64,000 nt of DNA from WHSW01 sp963767285 (lineage in GTDB: Bacteria; Actinomycetota; Thermoleophilia; Solirubrobacterales; 70-9), in NCBI GenBank assembly GCA_963767285.1, contig CAVYDJ010000001.1, positions 186,001 to 250,000 of the forward strand, in the 5' to 3' direction. The notes beneath the pieces were generated by a model. It did not search any database, was not told the DNA's origin, and saw only the letters and a program-made list of their open reading frames with translations. Position numbers and translations under genes: made by a program. Within the stretch, counting starts at the first letter, position 1, and every line of letters begins with the position of its first letter. This document shows, one piece after another, positions 34,191 through 42,365 of this stretch.

Positions 34191-35465
34191 TCAGACCCCG
34201 AAGATCGCCAGGTGAAGGAGGCCGGCGCCGAACCCGAGCACGGCTCCGTGGGCGTACAGCATCCACTCATCCTCCTTGATCGCCGAGCGCAGCAGCTCGA
34301 CGAAGTCCGGGTACGGCAGCTCGCGCATCCGCGAGGCGAGCAGCTCGCGCATCCGCGAGGCCTGCTGCTGGGAGAACTCGGGGTCCTGGAACGGGGTCAT
34401 CGTGTACTCGGCCGCCTCGGCGGCCACCGAGTCGCGGATCGTGTCGTACTCGCGCGTGCCCATCGCCACCCTGACGGCCGGTCGCGCGACCCCGGTCGCG
34501 CGGTCGACCGCCGGGCGCAGCGCCGTCTCCAGCATCTGGCGGGTGCGGTCGGCGCGGGGGCCGTGCAGCATGTGGTCGCCCACGTTGCCGAGCGTGACGA
34601 TGTCCTCCGCGATGATCCCCGCGTACACGTCGGCTACCTGCTCACGCCGCCGTAGGAACAGGCCGTGCATCTTCAGCGGGCCCCAGTTGCGCGGCTCGAC
34701 CGGCTCGAAGATCAGCTGCATTCCGAGCAGGTTCGTGAGCCAGCCGACGACCACGCCGCAGATCGGCAGCACCCACCACACGGGGAACAGCTCGACGATG
34801 AAGATCACCGGGATCCCGAGCAGGAAGCCGAAGACGAAGCCGAAGTTGATCATCAGCCGCAGCTCGCGCTTGCCGACGTCCTCGAACACCCGGTTGGCGA
34901 GCTCAGGGTGGGCCTCGAGATGGCGGATCACCATGATCTTCGGGTCGAGGATCTGGTCGATGTTCTCGGCGATCTCGCCGGTGATGATGTCCTCGACGAT
35001 CTCGGGGAGCTGCTCGCGGACCCGCGCGTGAACCGCATCGCGCACCCGCGGCGGCAGGTCGTGCCAGAGCTGCGCATGCTCGCGCTCCATGATCCGGTCG
35101 ACCACCTCCTCGATGTCGGCCTGGGCGACCGTGATCACGTGCTCGGCGATCGCCTCGGGGTCGAGCTGCTGGTAGAACTCGCTCGTCGTCCCGAGCTTCG
35201 CGATCCCCTTGTCGACCGCGATCGAGCCCATCTTCGCCGCCCGGTTGGGGACGATTCCCTGCCAGCCGACGCCGCCGTGCATGATCCCGGGGATCTCCTG
35301 CATCCGCCGCGGGAGGAGCTGGGCGACCGCGCTCAGGCCCGGGATCCGGAAGCCATGGAAGCGGATCGGGTGGAACAGCATCCAGACCCCGGTCCAGTTG
35401 ATGATGTAGCCGATCACCCCGGTGAACACCGGGATCGAGATCTGCTTCAGAAGTTCTGAGTCCAT
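34191..35465 (-). CDS. DUF445 family membrane protein
   Basis: 424 residues with a helix at the start (IPVFTGVIGYIINWTGVWML, then PIRFHGF), a long helical charged middle, two helices around 215-260 (NLLGMQLIFEP after them) and a final helix in the last 20 residues. The repeated GYxxNWxGVWMLFxP and GWLTNLLGMQLIFEPVEP pairs are diagnostic for DUF445. Function unknown; it may organise the membrane. Translationally close to the DUF4393 gene. Confidence 0.78.
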   Translation of the reverse strand: MDSELLKQISIPVFTGVIGYIINWTGVWMLFHPIRFHGFRIPGLSAVAQLLPRRMQEIPGIMHGGVGWQGIVPNRAAKMGSIAVDKGIAKLGTTSEFYQQLDPEAIAEHVITVAQADIEEVVDRIMEREHAQLWHDLPPRVRDAVHARVREQLPEIVEDIITGEIAENIDQILDPKIMVIRHLEAHPELANRVFEDVGKRELRLMINFGFVFGFLLGIPVIFIVELFPVWWVLPICGVVVGWLTNLLGMQLIFEPVEPRNWGPLKMHGLFLRRREQVADVYAGIIAEDIVTLGNVGDHMLHGPRADRTRQMLETALRPAVDRATGVARPAVRVAMGTREYDTIRDSVAAEAAEYTMTPFQDPEFSQQQASRMRELLASRMRELPYPDFVELLRSAIKEDEWMLYAHGAVLGFGAGLLHLAIFGV

Positions 35466-35548
35466 CGCGGCCGGGGCACCCCCGGCCCCGGGCTACCTTA
35501 GCCGGGCCCCTGGGCAGGGAACGCCGGTCGCGACATACTGCGCGGACC

Positions 35549-35719
35549 GTGCCGGAAGAGGAGGTAGATCGGGTCCGCGAGACCTTTGCCGCCTTCACGC
35601 GGGGCGATGCAACGGGATTCAAGGAGACTCTCGACGACGAGATGACCTGGCACTCCGCGCTCGTGCCGCTGCTGGAGAAAGCCACCTACGGTGGGGACGA
35701 CGTCCCCGCAGGTGTCTAG
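35549..35719 (+). pseudogene. second truncated SnoaL-like stub
   Basis: 56 codons from GTG at 35549: VDRVRETFAAFTRGD, then EMTWHSALVPLLEKATYGG. This matches the first half of SnoaL-like proteins and stops where the convergent R2-like gene ends; both stop codons share the palindrome CTAG at 35716-35719. CATACT lies upstream as a possible -10. The truncation point is nearly the same as in the stub at 16717. Confidence 0.55.
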
Positions 35720-36549
35720 AGCGGCGCTCCGATGATCTCGAGCCGGCGGGTGAGGCCGCCGAGGGCGAACTCGCGAAGCTCGTCGGCGCTGATGCCGAGC
35801 GCGTCGAGGTCGCTGTCACCGCCCGTGTCCGGCGGGGTCAGCGACTCGGCCACCGCGGGGAGCAGCTCGTGCAGCGTCTCGCGGATCGTCCGCTCTGCGT
35901 CGCCGCCGGCGCGCACCTGCTCGCGCAGGAACCAGACGCCATACCCGATGTGGCGCGTCTCGTCGTGGTGGATCTTCGAATAGCCCTCGACGAATCCCGG
36001 CAGCAGCTCCTCACGCTCGAGGTACTGGGTGATGAACCGGAAGGTCGTCAGGCCCAGGGTGCTCTCGAGGACCAGGTGGTAGAGGGTCACGAAGCGGACC
36101 TTCGCCGTGACGTCATCCGGAGCGGCCACGAGGCGTTCATGCGCCTCGACCAGGGCGACGTCGAACAGCCGCTCGAAGGCGGGGGAGACCTGCTCGCGCG
36201 CCCGCTCCACATGGGCGGCGATGGCCGCCGGCTCGCCGATCACCTCGTCGCGAAACCGCGCGTAGAACTGCATGTGGCGCGCCTCGTCGACCTGCTGGGT
36301 CGAGAGGAAGGTCGCCTCCTCCTCGCTGCCGTGCGCCCCGACCAGGCCCGAGAACTTGGTCGTGATCCGCTCCTCGGCGACCATGAGCGAGGAGAGGGCG
36401 AAGTAGACGAGTCCACGCTCGGAGTCATTCATCTCGGCCCACTGCGCCTGGTCGCGCGTCAGGTCGATCTCGAACGGGTTCCACTGCGATTCCTCCCAGC
36501 GCTTGTACAGCGTCTGGGGATCGTTGAGCTGGATCTCGGCCGTCGTCAC
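35716..36549 (-). CDS. ribonucleotide reductase R2-like (ferritin-like) diiron protein
   Basis: 277 residues of the R2/ferritin-like superfamily. Two E-x2-H iron sites are visible: QQVDEARHMQFYARF and HHDETRHIGYGVWFL, with further Glu ligands in MVAEERITTKF and LVLESTLGL. It is shorter than class I NrdB and has no NrdA partner here, so it is more likely an R2-like oxidase or hydroxylase than a reductase subunit. The GTG start overlaps the arsM stop (GTGA), tying it to the arsenic operon. The radical-bearing Tyr cannot be assigned with confidence. Confidence 0.8.
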   Translation of the reverse strand: MTTAEIQLNDPQTLYKRWEESQWNPFEIDLTRDQAQWAEMNDSERGLVYFALSSLMVAEERITTKFSGLVGAHGSEEEATFLSTQQVDEARHMQFYARFRDEVIGEPAAIAAHVERAREQVSPAFERLFDVALVEAHERLVAAPDDVTAKVRFVTLYHLVLESTLGLTTFRFITQYLEREELLPGFVEGYSKIHHDETRHIGYGVWFLREQVRAGGDAERTIRETLHELLPAVAESLTPPDTGGDSDLDALGISADELREFALGGLTRRLEIIGAPL

Positions 36550-37440
36550 GCGGGCACCGTCGCGCGGATGATCGCCGACGCGGCCTGGTCGTGTACGCGG
36601 TGCGTCTCGCGAATCTCGACGTCCTCGAAGCCTGCCGCGGTCAGCTCCCGCTCGAACTCTTGGGCCGTCAGCGCCCCCGCGATGCAGCCGGTCCATTGCT
36701 GCATATCGCGGCGGGTCGCCTCGTCCATGTCCGGGTCGGCGACCACGTCGCTGACGGCGAAGCGGCCGCCGGGCCTCAGCACCCGGGCGGCCTCGCGGAA
36801 AACCGCCGGCTTGTCGCCGGAGAGGTTGATCACGCAGTTGGAGATGATCACGTCGACGGAGTCGTCGGGGAGCGGGACACGCTCGATCGTCCCCTTCAGG
36901 AACTCGACGTTCTCGACCCCGGCCTCGGCCTGGTTGCGGCGCGCGAGCTCGAGCATCTCGTCGGTCATGTCCAGGCCGTAGGCCTTGCCGGTCGGCCCGA
37001 CGCGGCGCGGCGGAGAGCAGGACGTCGATCCCGCCGCCGGACCCGAGGTCGAGCACCGTCTCGCCCTCGTGGAGGTCGGCGACCGCCGTCGGATTGCCGC
37101 AACCGAGGGACGCGAGATTCGCCGCGTCTGGCAGCGCGGCGCGGTCGTCGTCGGCGTAGAGGCTCGAGCCGAACTCCGCCCGCTGCTCGTCGGTGATCAC
37201 GGCCGCCTCGCCGCAGCACCCGGATGCGCCCGCGCTCACCGCAACCGCGGCGGCTGCGTAACGCTCGCGAACCGCCTCACGCACGTCCTCGGATCGCTCG
37301 CCATCACCGGCGCTGCATCCGCATTCGCCGCTGCTCGCGTCGCCGCAGCACTCGGACTTCGCGTCCGGTTCGCAGCACGTCTCCTGGGCGGCGTGCGAGC
37401 AACAGGTCGTTCCGGCCGTGGCCGTCTCTAGCTCAGCCAT
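36546..37440 (-). pseudogene. arsM: arsenite methyltransferase, interrupted by a one-base frameshift
   Basis: ArsM methylates arsenite with S-adenosylmethionine. The N-terminal 140 codons (from ATG at 37440) include an unusual Cys-rich lead (TTCCSHAAQETCCEP, SECCGD, ECGCS), SLGCGNPTAVADLHEGE and VLDLGSGGGIDVLLSA. At about 37001-37013 one extra G/C breaks the frame; the second half continues in the next frame with MTDEMLELARRNQAEAG, ISNCVINLSGDK and VLRPGGRFAVSDVV to a stop at 36546. A single-base deletion restores a normal ArsM. It overlaps arsR by 13 bp. True mutation and assembly error cannot be told apart here. Confidence 0.8.
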
Positions 37441-37781
37441 GTGTTCAGTTCCTCCATTGCTTCGGGCTTGACGTAGTAGAAGGCCCACAGGCCCTGGCGC
37501 TCGGAATCGACGATCCCGGCCTCGCGCAGCTTCTTCAGGTGGTGGGAGAGGGTGGGCTGCGAGACGTCGAACAGCGGGACCAGCTCGCAGACGCATACCT
37601 TGCCCGCGTGCTTTCGCAGCACGTCGACGAGCTGCATCCGGATCGGGTCGCCGAGCGCCTTGGCGACCGTCGCCATCCGCTCGGCGTGGCCGCGCTGGAT
37701 GTCCGGGTAGACGACGGGTTCGCAACATGGCTCACCGCTCGGGCGCTTCTGCTTCGGGGCCAGTTCCAGATCGATCGACAT
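37428..37781 (-). CDS. arsR: ArsR family transcriptional repressor
   Basis: 117-residue winged-helix metalloregulator. The recognition region is VSQPTLSHHLKKLREAGIV, preceded by CVCELVPLF, which carries the CxC-type arsenite site; another CC pair lies near residue 19. It should repress the divergent ars genes until arsenite binds. A TTGACA-17-TATCTG promoter ends seven bases before the ATG, so the message is leaderless. arsM and the R2-like gene follow in the same operon. Confidence 0.93.
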   Translation of the reverse strand: MSIDLELAPKQKRPSGEPCCEPVVYPDIQRGHAERMATVAKALGDPIRMQLVDVLRKHAGKVCVCELVPLFDVSQPTLSHHLKKLREAGIVDSERQGLWAFYYVKPEAMEELNTWLS

Positions 37782-37835
37782 CTATATACAGATATCAATT
37801 GAAATGATAATTGTCAATGTAATACTCTGGGACCG
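37782..37835. promoter_or_regulatory. divergent arsR/arsC promoter-operator
   Basis: This 54-bp gap is markedly A/T-rich compared with everything around it. On the minus strand TTGACA (37817-37812), 17 bp, then TATCTG (37794-37789) lies seven bases before arsR. On the plus strand TACTCT (37823-37828) lies seven bases before arsC, with TTGAAA 18 bp upstream of it. Imperfect inverted repeats built on CAATTG and TTGTCAAT overlap both promoters and are a likely ArsR operator. Confidence 0.7.
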
Positions 37836-38237
37836 ATGAGCGACGAGCTCCCAGAAGTCCTGTTCGTCTGCGTCCACAACGCCGGGCGCTCGCAGATGGC
37901 TGCCGGTCTCCTCGACCACCTCGCCGAGGGTGCCGTCACGGTTCGCAGCGCCGGCTCGGAGCCGGCCTCGGAGATCAACCCGGTCGCCATCCAGGCGATG
38001 TCCGAGCTCGGGATCGACATCTCGCACGAGCTGCCGAAGCCGCTCACCGACGACGCCGTCGAGGTCGCCGACGTCGTGATCACGATGGGGTGCGGCGACG
38101 CCTGTCCGTTCTACCCCGGCACGCGCTACGAGGACTGGGAGCTCGAGGATCCGGCGGGCAAGGACCTCGAGACGGTGCGCGCGATCCGCGACCAGATCGA
38201 GGCCCGGGTGCGGGCGCTGCTCGACGAGCTTCGCTAG
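37836..38237 (+). CDS. arsC: arsenate reductase, low-molecular-weight phosphatase type
   Basis: 133 residues. The P-loop VCVHNAGRSQMA carries the nucleophilic Cys, TMGCGDACPFYPG holds the other redox Cys pair and the acid region, and DPAGKDLETVRAIRDQIE is the typical tail. It reduces arsenate to arsenite using thioredoxin or mycothiol. It lies across the divergent promoter from arsR. The distances of the Cys pair suit the thioredoxin- or mycothiol-coupled class. Confidence 0.93.
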   Translation: MSDELPEVLFVCVHNAGRSQMAAGLLDHLAEGAVTVRSAGSEPASEINPVAIQAMSELGIDISHELPKPLTDDAVEVADVVITMGCGDACPFYPGTRYEDWELEDPAGKDLETVRAIRDQIEARVRALLDELR

Positions 38238-38260
38238 CCGGCGACGGCTACGGTGGCCTG

Positions 38261-39412
38261 ATGCGCCGCCTCTTCCCGCTCGTCGCCGCGGTGATCATGC
38301 TCGACACGATGTTCTACGCGGCGATCACGCCGCTGCTGCCCGAGTACGCCGACGACCTCGGCCTGTCGAAGACCGGCGCCGGGGTGCTGACCGCCTCGTA
38401 CGCGGCCGGGACGCTCATCGCGGCGCTGCCGTCCGGCTTCCTGGCGGCGCGGATCGGCTCGCGCCAGGCGATGCTGGTCGGGCTCGGGCTGATCGCGGTC
38501 TCGAGCGTCGCCTTCGCGTTCGCCAAGACCGTGGTGATCCTGGACGTGGCCCGCTTCGCCGAGGGGGTCGGGGGCGCCTGCGCTTGGACCGGCGGGCTGA
38601 CGTGGTTGATGACGGCCGCTCCGGTCGAGCGCCGCGGCGAGATCATCGGCGCCGCTCTCGCGGCGGCCATCTTCGGCATCCTGCTCGGCCCGGTGATCGG
38701 CGGGATCGCGACGGTGACCGGGCCGGAGGTCGTCTTCACCGGCGTCGCGGTGCTGGCCGCCGGCCTCGGGATCCGGGTGCTCGCCACGCCGGGGCTGCCC
38801 GCCACCGGGGTGCCGCCGGTGCGGAGCGTGCTGACCGCGATCGCCTCCCGTCCGGTCCTCTTCGCCGGCTGGCTCGTGGCGCTGCCGGCGGTCTTCTCCG
38901 GCACCTTCAACGTCCTCGTGCCGCTCCACATGGACGAGCTCGGCGCCAGCGGGGTCGCGATCGGCGCCGCGTTCCTGATCGCCGCGGGGATCGAGGTGTT
39001 CACGGCGCCGCTGATCGGCCGCTTCTCTGACCGGCGCGGGCGCGTGGCGCCGATCCGCGCCGGGCTGCTGGCGGCGGCAGTGTGTGCGCTGATCCTGCCG
39101 CTGCCCGAAACGGCGGTTCTCGTGGCCGTCACCCTGGTGGCGGTGGTCCTGGCGATGAGCCTGATCTGGACCCCGGCGATGGCCCTGCTGTCCGACAAGG
39201 CCGAGGCCGCCGGCCTGGACCTCGCGTTCGCCAGCGCGATGGTGAGCTTCGCCTGGGCCGCCGGCCAGGTCGTCGGCGGCTCCGCGTTCGGGGGACTCGC
39301 CGACGCGGCGAGCGATGCCGCCTCCTATGGCGTGATCGCGGCGCTGTTCGTGATCACGCTCGTCGCATACGGCGGCCTCGCACGGCGAAGCTCCGCGCCG
39401 GGTTTCGCGTAG
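38261..39412 (+). CDS. MFS transporter
   Basis: 383 residues, twelve predicted helices. The motif between helices 2 and 3 (GFLAARIGSRQAMLVGL) and its second-half counterpart (GRFSDRRGRVAPIRAGL) are standard MFS signatures. TACGGT lies six bases before the ATG, so it can be transcribed on its own, although arsC is only 23 bp upstream. Export of an arsenic compound is possible from position alone; no ArsB, Acr3 or ArsJ-GAPDH pair is present. Confidence 0.85.
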   Translation: MRRLFPLVAAVIMLDTMFYAAITPLLPEYADDLGLSKTGAGVLTASYAAGTLIAALPSGFLAARIGSRQAMLVGLGLIAVSSVAFAFAKTVVILDVARFAEGVGGACAWTGGLTWLMTAAPVERRGEIIGAALAAAIFGILLGPVIGGIATVTGPEVVFTGVAVLAAGLGIRVLATPGLPATGVPPVRSVLTAIASRPVLFAGWLVALPAVFSGTFNVLVPLHMDELGASGVAIGAAFLIAAGIEVFTAPLIGRFSDRRGRVAPIRAGLLAAAVCALILPLPETAVLVAVTLVAVVLAMSLIWTPAMALLSDKAEAAGLDLAFASAMVSFAWAAGQVVGGSAFGGLADAASDAASYGVIAALFVITLVAYGGLARRSSAPGFA

Positions 39413-39421
39413 ATTCGAGCG

Positions 39422-40267
39422 ATGCGCGGGAAGGTACTGCTCACACTGCTCGTCGCCGTGCCGCTGATCGGCGCGGCGCCGGCGAACGCTGCGCACTTCC
39501 GCGCCTACACGTCGTGTGGCGCGAAGGCCAAGCACGCCGCGGCCTTCTGCTTCGAGGGCGACCATCCGGTTGCCGCCTTCCGCGCCTTCGACAGGGCGCA
39601 GGTGCCCTACAAGCTCTGCTTCCGCAAGCCCGGCGAGCGCCAGCGCTGCCGTGACCGGCGCACCCGCAAGCCGGGACAGCTCTCGCGCACCGGCTTCGAC
39701 ATCGACGGCGCGGGCAAGTACAAGCTCGCCTGGTTCGCGGGCGGCCGCGCCGTCGACCGCGACAAGCTGGTCGTCCGCGAGCGGGCCGTGTTCTCAGTCG
39801 GCGACTCGCTCGGCGAGGGCACGAAGCCGTACCTGCCGAGGGCGTTGCCGGGATGGAAGGTGAGCCAGTCCGTGTCCACATCCCGCTTCCTCGACGAGGG
39901 CGTCGCGATCGTCCGCAGCCGCGGCGCGCTGCCGGCGGTGATCGTCTTCGCCCTCGGCACCAACAACGATCCGCATCAGGTGAGCGTGTTCCGCAGCTCG
40001 GTGGAGGCGGTGCTGCGCACGGCCGGGCGAACCCGCTGCGTGGTCGTCCCCAACATCGTCCGCCCGTCGGTCGGGGGTGCCAGCTATTCCGGCTTCAACC
40101 AGGCTCTCGATGACCTCGCCCGCCACCACCGCAACCTTCGCGTCGCTGACTGGGCGCGGCTGATCAGCCGCAACCGCGGCTGGCTGGCCGAGGACGGATC
40201 GCACGTCACCGCGACCGGCTATCAGGCGCGCGCCCGGCTGATCGCCAAACAGGTAGAACGCTGCTGA
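39422..40267 (+). CDS. secreted SGNH/GDSL-type hydrolase
   Basis: 281 residues with a Sec signal (about 1-23, cleaved after ANAA). An N-terminal region of about 95 residues with two Cys pairs precedes an SGNH domain: FSVGDSLGEG (Ser), FALGTNND (Gly/Asn block) and EDGSHVTATGY (Asp-His). It likely de-esterifies an envelope polymer or lipid. TAGATT overlaps the stop codon of the MFS gene and lies six bases before the ATG. Confidence 0.78.
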   Translation: MRGKVLLTLLVAVPLIGAAPANAAHFRAYTSCGAKAKHAAAFCFEGDHPVAAFRAFDRAQVPYKLCFRKPGERQRCRDRRTRKPGQLSRTGFDIDGAGKYKLAWFAGGRAVDRDKLVVRERAVFSVGDSLGEGTKPYLPRALPGWKVSQSVSTSRFLDEGVAIVRSRGALPAVIVFALGTNNDPHQVSVFRSSVEAVLRTAGRTRCVVVPNIVRPSVGGASYSGFNQALDDLARHHRNLRVADWARLISRNRGWLAEDGSHVTATGYQARARLIAKQVERC

Positions 40268-40773
40268 TGACCGGGAGCTCTGAGGAGCTGAAGCTGACCG
40301 CGAGCGAGTCGGTGACCGTGGTCGCGTCGAGCGCGGAGGCGCTGGTCGTCGAGGCGACGTACGGCCCGCGCGGCAAGCCGCCGCCGAAGCACTTCCACCC
40401 GAGCCAGGACGAGGTCTTCACGGTCCACGAGGGGGTCCTCAACTTCCGCCTTGGTTCGGTCGAGCGCGAGGTCGGCGCCGGCGAGGAGATCGAGATCCCC
40501 CAGGGCGTAGCCCACCAGGTCTGGAACCCGCACGACGAGCCGGCGCGGGTGAGCTGGGAGACCCGGCCGGCGCTGCGCACCGAGCACTGGTTCCGTGGCA
40601 TCGACGCGATCGTCCGCGAGGCGGGGGAGAAGACACCGAGCCCGCTCGCGTTCGCGACCCTGCTCAGCGAGTACCGCGACTGCTTCCGTCTCGCCGTCGG
40701 CCCCGACCCGCTGGTCGCGCCGGTGATCAAGGGGCTCGGCGCGATCGGCCGCATGCGGGGCCACAAAGCATGA
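40267..40773 (+). CDS. cupin domain protein
   Basis: 168 residues. A single cupin barrel with HFHPSQDEVFTVHEGVLNFRLG and EIEIPQGVAHQVWNPHDE supplies the usual three His and one Glu metal ligands. The C-terminal 50 residues are helical. It could be a dioxygenase, isomerase or sensor; no substrate is evident. ATG overlaps the SGNH gene stop, and the next gene overlaps its own end, so three genes form a coupled unit. Confidence 0.8.
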   Translation: MTGSSEELKLTASESVTVVASSAEALVVEATYGPRGKPPPKHFHPSQDEVFTVHEGVLNFRLGSVEREVGAGEEIEIPQGVAHQVWNPHDEPARVSWETRPALRTEHWFRGIDAIVREAGEKTPSPLAFATLLSEYRDCFRLAVGPDPLVAPVIKGLGAIGRMRGHKA

Positions 40774-41618
40774 AGTTCGCGGTCGGCTACTTCCCCACCG
40801 ACGATGGCATCGACCCGGCGACCCTCGCCCGGATGGTCGAGGAGCGGCCGTTCGAGTCGCTGTTCTTCACCGACCACACCCACATCCCCGCCTCGCGCGA
40901 GACGCCCTATCCCGCCGGCACCGAGCTGCCGCGCGAGTACTCGCGGATCCACGACCCATTCGTCGCCCTGATGGCGGCAGGCGCCGTGACCGAGCGGATC
41001 ATGCTCGGGACCGGCGTCTGCCTGGTCATCGAGCGCGATCCGATCGTGACCGCCAAGCAGGCCGCCAGCGTCGACCGGCTCACCGGCGGGCGCCTGCTCT
41101 TCGGGGTGGGGGCGGGGTGGAACGAGGAGGAGATGCGAAACCACGGCACCGACCCGCGCCGCCGCTTCTCAGTGCTGCGCGAGCGGGTCGAGGCGATCAA
41201 GGAGATCTGGACGTCGGACGAGGCCTCATACCACGGCGAGCACGTCGACTTCGACCGGATCTGGTGCTGGCCGAAGCCGGTCGCCGAGCCCCACCCGCCG
41301 ATCATCGTCGGCGGCCACGGCAAGAAGGTGCTCGACCGGGTGCTCGCCTTCGGCGACGAGTGGATGCCGAACCGGATCGGCGACGACGCCAAGATCAGCG
41401 CCCGGGTCGCCCGCCTGCGTCAGGCGGGGGAGGACGCCGGCCGCGGGCCGATCCCGACCACGCTCGCCAACGCGACCACCGATCCCGAGGTGCTCGAGCT
41501 CTACGAGGAGGCCGGGGTACACCGGGCGCTGCTCTGGGTCGCGCAGGGCGACGAGTCCGACCTCGAGCGGCGGCTCGACCGGATCGCGGCGGGGATCGAG
41601 GCCTACGAGAGCGGCTGA
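40770..41618 (+). CDS. LLM class F420-dependent oxidoreductase
   Basis: 282-residue TIM-barrel oxidoreductase of the luciferase-like group. ESLFFTDHTHIPASRETPYP, IMLGTGVCLVIERDPI and GGRLLFGVGAGWNEEEM are signatures of the actinobacterial F420-dependent branch; GGHGKKVLDRVLAFGDEW binds the cofactor phosphate. Reaction and substrate unknown. ATG overlaps the cupin stop by four bases. The 3' end overlaps the small Cys-motif gene on the other strand by 16 bp. Confidence 0.88.
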   Translation: MKFAVGYFPTDDGIDPATLARMVEERPFESLFFTDHTHIPASRETPYPAGTELPREYSRIHDPFVALMAAGAVTERIMLGTGVCLVIERDPIVTAKQAASVDRLTGGRLLFGVGAGWNEEEMRNHGTDPRRRFSVLRERVEAIKEIWTSDEASYHGEHVDFDRIWCWPKPVAEPHPPIIVGGHGKKVLDRVLAFGDEWMPNRIGDDAKISARVARLRQAGEDAGRGPIPTTLANATTDPEVLELYEEAGVHRALLWVAQGDESDLERRLDRIAAGIEAYESG

Positions 41619-41776
41619 GCGTGCCGGGCGAGGAGCGCGGGAGCGTTCGCTCGGATCAGGCCCTCGAGGCAGTCCAGGCACGAGCATTCCGGCACCGACA
41701 GGCGCGTCTTCGCGCAGCTGAGCGCGGTCGCGGGGCGGCGCTCGTGGGTGCTGTTCTGCGGCGGCGGAGCGTTCAT
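41603..41776 (-). CDS. small protein with LSVPECSCxxCLE cysteine motif (copy 1)
   Basis: 57 residues from ATG at 41776. The core CAKTRLSVPECSCLDCLE followed by GLIRANAPALL closely matches the product of 47603-47791, although the surrounding DNA differs. Four Cys (C-x10-C-x-C-x2-C) could bind zinc or an Fe-S cluster. No membrane segment or signal peptide. I do not recognise the family. Conservation of the same core in two separate genes is the main evidence that it is real. Confidence 0.6.
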   Translation of the reverse strand: MNAPPPQNSTHERRPATALSCAKTRLSVPECSCLDCLEGLIRANAPALLARHAQPLS

Positions 41777-41934
41777 CTGATTCCCATATCGACCCGGTCG
41801 CGACTCGGCTTGAGTGTCCCACCGCTGCGCCTGCGAGGGGACCGTAGTTATCCGCAGTCGTTGTGCGGAAGGCGTGCAGCAGATCTGCGGGTCGTCGCGC
41901 TTGTAGAGGGCCCGATTTGGTGGCACTCTGAGGA

Positions 41935-42058
41935 CAAGGCTTTACGGGGTGATTGTGGCCGCCCCACAGAGCCTTACGAAGACGTCACCGATTGGGGGGT
42001 GCTCTGCGTCCTGGGAGGCGAGAGGGCTACCCCGGTGACGTCTTCGTCTTCTTTTTTG
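41935..42058 (+). ncRNA. candidate structured small RNA ending in a terminator-like hairpin
   Basis: TTGTAG, 17 bp, then CACTCT could start a transcript at about 41937. The 3' part is a long hairpin closed by a perfect 14-bp stem (41977-41990 with 42033-42046, starting CGAAGACGTCACCG), with further inner GGGG/CCCC and CTCT/AGAG pairings, followed by TCTTCTTTTTT, a rare T-run in this genome. The 5' part can pair AAGGCT with AGCCTT. No convincing ORF covers it. It does not match any RNA family I can recall. Confidence 0.45.
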
Positions 42059-42365
42059 TAACGGCGCGACCGCCCGGGACACCAATCGTCAGTACGTGTT
42101 CACCGCCGACTCGGGCTCGACCATCGCGTAGCCGTCGGCAAAGAGCACCTTGCCGAACTGCGAGCCTTCGCCTTCAGCGGAGGCCATGCCTTGGCGCACC
42201 TGCCGTACGCCGGGCGGCCGCTCTACGGCTACGTCCACGACCCGCGCGGCGAGGTCTATACGCGGTCCTCCCGTCGGGCGCGCCGGTCCCCTCCGGCTAG
42301 CGGTCCGTCCGCCCACGGCTAAAGACAGCGGCCGGCGCGGCCGATATCGCGGCGAGGGCCTATTG
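42059..42365 (+). other. gap with possible decayed coding sequence
   Basis: No intact gene is visible. Two short plus-strand stretches have coding-like third positions: one ends RQYVFTADSGSTIA before a stop near 42130, the other reads GGHALAHLPYAGRPLYGYVH near 42180-42245 in another frame. They may be remnants of one gene broken by frameshifts. The last 60 bp are the leader of the next gene (GAGGG before its ATG). Confidence 0.25.

Noticed and set aside
38234..39565. Minus-strand frame opposite the MFS gene
   Set aside because: His/Arg/Asp-rich reverse-frame artefact without start signals or domains.
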